Assembly (NCBI GenBank): GCA_964356495.1
Contig: CAYHHR010000018.1
Location: 1 to 18,283, forward strand
Source: JAKANM01 sp964356495
Lineage (GTDB): Bacteria > Patescibacteriota > Patescibacteriia > Magasanikbacterales > GWA2-37-8
Direction of reading: 5' to 3'
DNA length: 18,283 nt
Within the stretch, counting starts at the first letter, position 1, and the number at the start of each line of letters is the position of its first letter. The notes beneath the pieces were generated by a model. The model was not told the origin of the DNA. It did no database searches and worked only from the letters and a program-made list of their open reading frames with translations. The position numbers and the translations under genes were made by a program. Below, in pieces: positions 14,785 to 18,283 of this stretch.

Positions 14785-14817
14785 CCTCCCCTTGGTAAGG
14801 GGAGGGAGCGAAAAGAC

Positions 14818-14847
14818 AAAAAAAGACTCCCTCACGGGAGTCTTTTT
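14818..14847. terminator. Bidirectional terminator
   Basis: An 8-bp stem AGACTCCC / GGGAGTCT (14824-14831, 14836-14843) with loop TCAC has an A7 run on one side and T5 on the other. It would end the small RNA on the minus strand and element B/ftsH transcripts on the plus strand. Confidence 0.9.
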
Positions 14848-14888
14848 GATGATTTCAGCGTGACGAGATGTCACACTGCGCTATATCT
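14818..14888 (-). ncRNA. Putative small RNA, about 70 nt
   Basis: A near-consensus promoter (see 14895-14923) should start transcription near 14888. The RNA would fold into a 9-bp hairpin, CAGTGTGAC / GTCACGCTG with loop ATCTC (about 14857-14879), then a short A-rich linker and a strong terminator. No open reading frame of useful size is present and no minus-strand gene follows. It resembles no small RNA known to me. Confidence 0.55.
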
Positions 14889-14894
14889 GATTAA

Positions 14895-14923
14895 AGTATA
14901 TAGTATAACGGTAATGTTGTCAA
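14895..14923 (-). promoter_or_regulatory. Strong sigma-70 promoter of the small RNA
   Basis: On the minus strand: TTGACA (14918-14923), a 17-bp spacer, TATACT (14895-14900). This is one of the best promoters in the window. Confidence 0.75.
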
Positions 14924-14928
14924 GTTTT

Positions 14929-14954
14929 AAAAAAACAACTCTCATCACGAGGGT
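14929..14954 (-). terminator. Probable terminator of the tRNA-like gene
   Basis: On the minus strand, ACCCTC / GAGAGT arms (one mismatch, loop GTGAT) are followed by TG and seven T, starting 12 nt after the tRNA 3' end. Confidence 0.55.
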
Positions 14955-14965
14955 CATTTTAGCGG

Positions 14966-15052
14966 CGGAGAGCAGTGGAGTCGAACCACGTACGATATTA
15001 TCGTACCAATTAGTTATCAAGTAATGTCCCAGACCGCTGGAAAATACTCTCC
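14966..15052 (-). tRNA. Unusual tRNA with 8/4 cloverleaf, anticodon GAT
   Basis: Read on the minus strand, 87 nt fold without gaps. The acceptor is 8 bp (GGAGAGTA / TGCTCTCC), then two nt. The D stem is 6 bp with a 4-nt loop (TTCCAG CGGT CTGGGA), then one nt. The anticodon arm is ATTAC TTGATAA CTAAT, with a C-C mismatch at the loop. The variable arm is 7 bp with loop AAT (GTACGAT / ATCGTAC). The T arm is 4 bp with loop TTCGACT (GTGG / CCAC). G73 is followed by CCG rather than an encoded CCA. The 8+4 acceptor-T branch, long D stem and long variable arm recall selenocysteine tRNAs and the published 8/4 tRNAs. G73 and the long arm are serine-like, but the anticodon GAU would read isoleucine codons. 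It has its own promoter and terminator. It could be a missense tRNA, a regulatory tRNA-like RNA, or a decayed gene. Confidence 0.7.
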
Positions 15053-15070
15053 AGGCTTTCCGCCACGACC

Positions 15071-15079
15071 AGTATATCA
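15071..15079 (-). promoter_or_regulatory. Extended -10 promoter of the tRNA-like gene
   Basis: TGATATACT on the minus strand, about 19 nt before the tRNA 5' end. The -35 region is only TTTTTG, which overlaps the tail of the preceding terminator. Confidence 0.5.
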
Positions 15080-15094
15080 TAAATGTGCAGAAAC

Positions 15095-15118
15095 AAAAAC
15101 ATCCCCGAAGGGATGTTT
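15095..15118 (-). terminator. Terminator with UUCG tetraloop
   Basis: AAACATCCC and GGGATGTTT form 9 bp around TTCG on the minus strand, and the T run continues as TTGTTT. C(UUCG)G is an exceptionally stable loop. Confidence 0.85.
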
Positions 15119-15157
15119 AGGTACGGAAATTTCGTACGTGGCATTACCTGATAACTA
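15095..15157 (-). ncRNA. Short RNA complementary to the tRNA anticodon arm
   Basis: Transcription should start near 15156 from the promoter at 15163-15191 and stop at the terminator at 15097-15118, giving about 60 nt. DNA segment 15142-15158, read on the minus strand (TTAGTTATCAGGTAATG), pairs with tRNA nucleotides from 15026-15010 (CATTACTTGATAACTAA) over 17 positions, 16 Watson-Crick and one G-U. A GTACG ... CGTAC hairpin (15121-15137) resembles the tRNA variable arm. It may be an antisense or attenuator RNA, or an inverted fragment of the tRNA gene. Confidence 0.5.
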
Positions 15158-15162
15158 AAATC

Positions 15163-15191
15163 AGCATACCACGCCGGTACGGTTTTGTCAA
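15163..15191 (-). promoter_or_regulatory. Promoter of the short upstream RNA
   Basis: On the minus strand: TTGACA (15186-15191), a 17-bp spacer, TATGCT (15163-15168). Confidence 0.6.
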
Positions 15192-15196
15192 TCACT

Positions 15197-15230
15197 TATC
15201 CCCACCCCAAAACTTCGTGGGGGGGGGGAT
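15197..15230. repeat. Solo remnant resembling inner ends of element A
   Basis: TTATCCCCAC and ACTTCGTGGGG, the inner-end sequences of element A, lie face to face only a few bases apart. The last G tract has grown to ten G. Confidence 0.4.
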
Positions 15231-15243
15231 TATGTGGTATAAT
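15219..15243 (+). promoter_or_regulatory. Extended -10 promoter with a G10 tract in the spacer
   Basis: TGGTATAAT (15235-15243) is a perfect extended -10. Nine nt upstream of the hexamer a run of ten G (15219-15228) fills the spacer and touches the -35 position; no clear -35 is seen. It precedes the first surface-protein copy by about 30 nt of leader. Confidence 0.6.
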
Positions 15244-15392
15244 ATAATCAAATAAAAATTATCATGCTTCGGCTTGTCCTATGCTCGGTTTTTTAAGGAG
15301 GAACATCAAAAGAATCTTTCGGAAAATACCCGACTTCTTTTTGGCGTTCTTTTCGTCATCGCGAGCGTTTGTAAATAAATTTTCCTCAACCT

Positions 15393-15512
15393 CGGCAAAC
15401 TCCCCCATGCCCCCTCTTGGTAAGAGGGGGACACCAAGACATCTCTCTCTCTTTCAAACGTGGTATCGCGCATATCCCTCTCTTTCCAAGAGAGGGCGAG
15501 GGAGAGTTGCCG
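15393..15512. repeat. Element E: 120-bp inverted unit inside the truncated copy
   Basis: The outer ends CGGCAAACTCC and GGAGAGTTGCCG face two perfect 9-bp hairpins, CCCCCTCTT GGT AAGAGGGGG (15410-15430) and CCCTCTCTT TCC AAGAGAGGG (15476-15496). The hairpins lie inside and the GGCAA ends outside, the reverse of elements C and D. It is 120 bp, a multiple of three, and is open in the coding frame. Confidence 0.65.
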
Positions 15513-15515
15513 ATG

Positions 15516-15915
15516 CCGCCTCCTACCTCCTGCCGGTGGAGAGCCAAGGTGAGAATGTCAAATTTCCAATTTCCAATGTCAAATCAATTTCAAAGTTCAA
15601 AACCCAAAATTCAAATTTTTTGTCTGTCTTCGGTTTTAGTCATTTGAAATTTGGATTTGATTGGAAATTTGTCATTAGAAATTGGAAATTATTTAAACTC
15701 CGCCTTGAGCGCGATCCCAAATTTATCCTGAAACCATTGCGAGCGGTAGTGGCTGCTATCTTAGTCTTTGTCTTCATCACTCAACTTTTCCACCCCGCCA
15801 AACGCGACATCGCGCAGGGCGCTACCTATACTTTCTCCCAATCCAGCTGGACTGGCGGCGTATCCGCCGGCACTGAAGCCAACCCGACCACTGCCACCAC
15901 TACCTACAGCTCGGC
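15516..15915 (+). repeat. 400-bp direct repeat, copy 1
   Basis: By eye this is identical to 17134-17533 (offset 1618). It includes an AT-rich inverted repeat (AATTTCCAATTTC near 15561 against GAAATTGGAAATT near 15678) that is read as protein, and the membrane anchor. Confidence 0.9.
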
Positions 15916-15941
15916 TACGAATGTTTCGGCCGCGGCGAATT

Positions 15942-15950
15942 TGGTATAAT
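15942..15950 (+). promoter_or_regulatory. Extended -10 promoter of the KilA-N gene
   Basis: TGGTATAAT overlaps the stop codon of the truncated copy. The longer copy has TGGTGTTGG at the matching place, so the promoter exists only at this junction. The KilA-N ATG is 34 nt further. Confidence 0.5.
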
Positions 15951-15983
15951 TAATTCTAAAGTCGGTTTGCAAAGTTTTGCTCT

Positions 15984-16844
15984 ATGACTAAAAATAACAC
16001 CATCATAGTAAAAGGCACGGAAGTAGTTATTTTTACCAAGGAGAACGAAGAATATATTTCTATTACGGATATTGCGCGTCATAAAAATCCTGTCGAACCA
16101 AAAGATGTTATAAAAAATTGGATGCGCAACAGAGGTACCATTGAGTTTTTGGGACTTTGGGAGAAGATTCATAACCCAAACTTCAAAGGGGTCGAATTCG
16201 ACTCCTTTCTCTACCAGGCGGGCGGTAACGCTTTTGTACTCTCACCAACGAAATGGATTGAAATCACCAAAGCTAAAGGTATTATTACTAAAATCGGATC
16301 TGGTGGAGGAACTTACGCGCATCGTGATATCGCCTTTGAGTTTGCTTCTTGGATAAGCGCCGAGTTCAAACTTTATTTATTGGTTGAATTCCAGCGGCTT
16401 AAAGATGAGGAGAACAATCGGCTCAAACTGGAATGGAGTTTTCAACGCATTCTGGCAAAAATTAACTACAAGATTCACACCGATGCCATCAAAAGTCATA
16501 TAATTCCGCCGGAGGTTTCAAAACAAGCCGTAAATATTATTTATGCAAACGAAGCAGATGTTTTGAATGTTGCGTTGTTTGGCATAACAGCCAAGGATTG
16601 GAGAGACTCTCATCAAGTAAGGGAAGGTAATATAAGGGATCAGGCTGGAATTGAGCAGTTGGTCGTGCTTTCCAATCTGGAGAGTCTTAATGCTGAATTT
16701 ATAAGACAAAATTTGCCGCAAAATGAGCGTTTGATGAGATTAAATAAAATTGCTATAATACAATTGGATTCGCTGATTGGAAATAGTAATTTGTCCCGTC
16801 TCAGAGGGATCCCGCTCGTGGCGGGAAAAAAATTAAAAAGGTAG
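15984..16844 (+). CDS. KilA-N domain protein
   Basis: The 286-residue protein carries a KilA-N domain over about residues 20-135 (YISITDIARHKNPVEPKDVIKNWMRNRGTIEFLGLWEKIHNPNF, then SPTKWIEITKAKGI and GSGGGTYAHRDIAFEFASWISAEFKLYLLVEFQRLK). KilA-N is a DNA-binding domain of phage antirepressors and is frequent in mobile contexts. The C-terminal half (WSFQRILAKINYKIHTDAI...) is the usual companion region. It lies between the two surface-protein copies. Its stop is 3 nt before the ATG of the longer copy, so the two are probably translationally coupled. Near its end, GGGATCCCGCTCG plus GGCGGGA (16806-16825) adds RGIPLVAGKK, a palindrome-derived tail. Confidence 0.85.
   Translation: MTKNNTIIVKGTEVVIFTKENEEYISITDIARHKNPVEPKDVIKNWMRNRGTIEFLGLWEKIHNPNFKGVEFDSFLYQAGGNAFVLSPTKWIEITKAKGIITKIGSGGGTYAHRDIAFEFASWISAEFKLYLLVEFQRLKDEENNRLKLEWSFQRILAKINYKIHTDAIKSHIIPPEVSKQAVNIIYANEADVLNVALFGITAKDWRDSHQVREGNIRDQAGIEQLVVLSNLESLNAEFIRQNLPQNERLMRLNKIAIIQLDSLIGNSNLSRLRGIPLVAGKKLKR
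16806..16826 (+). repeat. GGGATCCCGCTCG palindrome at the end of the KilA-N gene
   Basis: The same 13-nt core as at 1895-1907, with the closing arm GGCGGGA; read as RGIPLVAGK. Confidence 0.7.
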
Positions 16845-16847
16845 GCT

Positions 16848-18283
16848 ATGCCAGGTTTTTTAAGGAGGAATATAAAAAGATTTATTCGGAAAATACCCGA
16901 CGTTTTTTTGTCCCGATTTTGCTATGGCGTAAAATCGAGGATCCGCGATTTGGCCGAAGCCAAATCGGGATTATTTTTATTTATAAAAAAGTTTCTCACT
17001 CGCCCCCTCCCCTTACCAAGGGGAGGCGAGGAGGGGTTTGCCGTCCTCGGTGACTCGCAACGTTTGTCGCCGACAAGCAAAAGAAGGCAAACCCCCTCTA
17101 ACTCCCCCTTGGAAAGGGGGAGGAGCCATGACTCCGCCTCCTACCTCCTGCCGGTGGAGAGCCAAGGTGAGAATGTCAAATTTCCAATTTCCAATGTCAA
17201 ATCAATTTCAAAGTTCAAAACCCAAAATTCAAATTTTTTGTCTGTCTTCGGTTTTAGTCATTTGAAATTTGGATTTGATTGGAAATTTGTCATTAGAAAT
17301 TGGAAATTATTTAAACTCCGCCTTGAGCGCGATCCCAAATTTATCCTGAAACCATTGCGAGCGGTAGTGGCTGCTATCTTAGTCTTTGTCTTCATCACTC
17401 AACTTTTCCACCCCGCCAAACGCGACATCGCGCAGGGCGCTACCTATACTTTCTCCCAATCCAGCTGGACTGGCGGCGTATCCGCCGGCACTGAAGCCAA
17501 CCCGACCACTGCCACCACTACCTACAGCTCGGCGACGAATATTACCGCCGGAGCAAATTTGGTGTTGGCGCCCAATCCTAGCTATCTCGCTGTTAGCGCT
17601 CGCAAGGATGCGACCGCGAATACGAGTGTGGGGACGGCCACGACCATCCCAAATAATGTCTACGGCGCCGCCACGATTATTACTAATACTACCACTGGCG
17701 TGATGTACGTGGCGTATTATTCTAAGGAATACAACGCCACCTACAACAACATCGCCGCTCGCACCTCCACCGACGGCGGCCTGACCTGGGGGGCGCGGCG
17801 GGATGTGACGGTGGCGAATACGAACGTGCAGTCCTACGCCCCCTCCCTCGCCATCAACTCCGCCGGCCAGCTCTACGTGGTGTATTATTCCATAGAATTC
17901 CAAAGCGGCAACTACAACATCGCCCTGCGCACCTCCACCGACGGCGGCCTCACCTGGGGGACGCAGCGGGATGTAATAATAACAAGTGTGATTCTCGGCG
18001 CCCCCGCCCTCGCCCTCAACTCCTCTGGCAATCTCTACGTGGCATATTATTCCAGTGAATACTACGGTCCCAGCTACAACATCGTCCTGCGCACCTCCAC
18101 CGACGGCGGCCTGACCTGGGGGGCGCGGCGGGACGTAACGGCGACTGCGGGAAGCACGCCTTCCTACAATCCCTCCCTCGCTATTAACTCCTCCGGCAAT
18201 CTCAATGTGGCATATTATTCCAGCGAATTCCACCCCAACTACAACAACATCGCCCTGCGCACCTCCACCGACGGCGGCCTGAC
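16848..18283 (+). CDS. Membrane-anchored surface protein with Asp-box (BNR) repeats, 3' partial
   Basis: The frame is open from ATG 16848 to the end of the window (478 codons) and continues beyond. Residues 1-50 (MPGFLRRNIKRFIRKIPDVFL...) are basic; 52-93 are encoded by element D; about 109-155 by an AT-rich inverted repeat. The membrane anchor is at about 171-187 (RAVVAAILVFVFITQLF). Outside it, a Ser/Thr/Gly-rich beta region is followed by repeats of about 56 residues, each with an Asp box STDGGLTWG (from S307, S363, S417 and S473) and a Y(V)AYYS strand. This is the pattern of BNR/sialidase-like beta-propellers. Asp boxes are structural and do not prove glycosidase activity. AAGG at 16836-16840 could serve as Shine-Dalgarno site, and coupling to the KilA-N gene is likely. 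Confidence 0.8.
   Translation, partial: MPGFLRRNIKRFIRKIPDVFLSRFCYGVKSRIRDLAEAKSGLFLFIKKFLTRPLPLPRGGEEGFAVLGDSQRLSPTSKRRQTPSNSPLERGRSHDSASYLLPVESQGENVKFPISNVKSISKFKTQNSNFLSVFGFSHLKFGFDWKFVIRNWKLFKLRLERDPKFILKPLRAVVAAILVFVFITQLFHPAKRDIAQGATYTFSQSSWTGGVSAGTEANPTTATTTYSSATNITAGANLVLAPNPSYLAVSARKDATANTSVGTATTIPNNVYGAATIITNTTTGVMYVAYYSKEYNATYNNIAARTSTDGGLTWGARRDVTVANTNVQSYAPSLAINSAGQLYVVYYSIEFQSGNYNIALRTSTDGGLTWGTQRDVIITSVILGAPALALNSSGNLYVAYYSSEYYGPSYNIVLRTSTDGGLTWGARRDVTATAGSTPSYNPSLAINSSGNLNVAYYSSEFHPNYNNIALRTSTDGGL
16908..16972 (+). repeat. Compound palindrome in the surface-protein gene
   Basis: CGATTTT / AAAATCG and CGATTTGGC / GCCAAATCG stems lie side by side around GGATCCG, bounded by TCCCGATTT and AAATCGGGA. 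It is read in frame and is absent from the truncated copy. Confidence 0.65.
17003..17125. mobile_element. Element D: 123-bp MITE-like unit inside the surface-protein gene
   Basis: The ends are CTCCCCTT ACC AAGGGGAG (17007-17025) and CTCCCCCTT GGA AAGGGGGAG (17102-17122), with TTTGCCGTCCTCGG and GAAGGCAAA inside. It is the same family as element C in the opposite orientation, and its left end matches the left end of element B for 14 nt. The reading frame passes through all 41 codons without a stop. Confidence 0.75.
17134..17533 (+). repeat. 400-bp direct repeat, copy 2
   Basis: Partner of 15516-15915, in the same reading frame. Confidence 0.9.
17763..18283 (+). repeat. Tandem Asp-box coding repeats
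   Basis: The string ACCTCCACCGACGGCGGCCT starts at 17763, 17931, 18093 and 18261, spacings of 168, 162 and 168 bp. The DNA, not only the protein, is conserved between units, and GC is higher than in neighbouring genes. Confidence 0.85.

Larger units (their letters stand above)
14294..14809. mobile_element. Element B: DUF559 gene between inverted repeats
   Basis: The left end has hairpin CTCCCCCTT ACC AAGGGGGAG (14299-14319), a G-rich tail and TTTGCCGTCCTCGG. The right end, read inward, has CTCCCCTT ACC AAGGGGAG, a G-rich tail and TTTGCCGTCCTTTGCG. The left repeat is interrupted by a CCTGCC-type palindrome (14320-14340). The gene starts shortly inside the left repeat and ends with a TAG inside the right one. 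Confidence 0.7.
15281..15949 (+). pseudogene. Truncated N-terminal copy of the surface protein
   Basis: The 222 residues match the first part of the gene starting at 16848. The opening MLGFLRRNIKRIFRKIPDFFL has diverged from that copy. The stretch 15516-15915 appears identical to 17134-17533. After it the two remain similar only to NLV, where this copy stops at TAA. It keeps a basic cytoplasmic part, one membrane anchor (about residues 154-170, RAVVAAILVFVFITQLF) and the first 50 exported residues (GATYTFSQSSWTGGVSAGTEANPTTATTTYSS), but none of the Asp-box repeats. It may be a non-functional leftover of a tandem duplication, or a short membrane-anchored protein. Residues 38-77 are encoded by element E. 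Confidence 0.7.

Noticed and set aside
15095..15191. A second complete tRNA gene, since a CTGAT-TTTAGTT-ATCAG arm with a possible UAG anticodon is visible
   Set aside because: No T arm with TTCGA and no acceptor stem can be placed around it, and the segment overlaps a good promoter.
12191..17125. CRISPR array or classical insertion sequence
   Set aside because: The repeats are palindromic and dispersed, not evenly spaced with unique spacers, and no transposase gene is present in the window.
17379..18233. A 284-codon open frame on the minus strand
   Set aside because: It is the antisense of the GC-rich Asp-box repeats; its own repeats only mirror them, and the plus frame has a membrane anchor and recognisable motifs.
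1..18283. Reassigned UGA codon (none of the complete genes here ends in TGA)
   Set aside because: All genes read through normally under the standard bacterial code without in-frame TGA, and the sample of stops is small.
16848..18283. Calling the Asp-box protein a sialidase
   Set aside because: Asp boxes occur in many beta-propellers; no catalytic arginine triad or FRIP motif is visible in the part shown.

Overview
The window looks like a chromosomal segment of a Candidate Phyla Radiation (Patescibacteria, probably Parcubacteria-like) genome. This is an inference. It rests on the gene mix (GyrA, S1, FtsH, small DUF559 endonucleases, KilA-N, Asp-box surface protein), weak or absent Shine-Dalgarno sites, moderate to low GC, and a very high load of short palindromic elements, many of them read through as protein.

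Layout. 1-2504: the 3' part of a transketolase C-terminal subunit overlaps a polytopic GT-C-like membrane protein. 2505-4675: a tiny possible membrane ORF, then an AbiE-type (type IV) toxin-antitoxin pair behind a palindromic, almost leaderless promoter. 4676-8283 (minus): an operon of a metallo-beta-lactamase-fold protein, a one-pass membrane protein and gyrA; gyrA ends back to back with abiEii. 8429-9455: a winged-HTH/ComF-like phosphoribosyltransferase fusion with a palindromic operator. 9477-10060: a GNAT acetyltransferase broken by a frameshift in an A7 run. 10110-10596: a DUF559 endonuclease inside inverted repeats (element A). 10663-14264: S1 and FtsH, separated by a terminator and a 122-bp MITE-like element (C). 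14294-14809: a second DUF559 gene inside inverted repeats (element B). 14818-15191 (minus): a compact cluster of small RNAs. 15219-18283: a truncated surface-protein copy, a KilA-N gene, and a longer surface-protein copy running off the end of the window.

Two things stand out. First, the minus-strand RNA cluster holds an 87-nt tRNA-like gene that folds as an 8/4 cloverleaf (8-bp acceptor, 4-bp T stem, 6-bp D stem with a 4-nt loop, long variable arm). Upstream of it is a short promoter-terminator unit whose RNA is complementary over 17 nt (one G-U) to the tRNA anticodon arm. Downstream is a further promoter-hairpin-terminator unit of about 70 nt. Second, the palindromic elements look like one interacting system. 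Hairpins of the form C-rich TT-NNN-AA G-rich sit at the ends of two DUF559-bearing units. They also sit at the ends of roughly 122-bp elements without a gene (C, D), whose termini match element B. Single or nested units lie in frame inside transketolase, the membrane protein, S1, KilA-N and the surface proteins.

All functional assignments are by reading the sequence; no database search or folding program was run.
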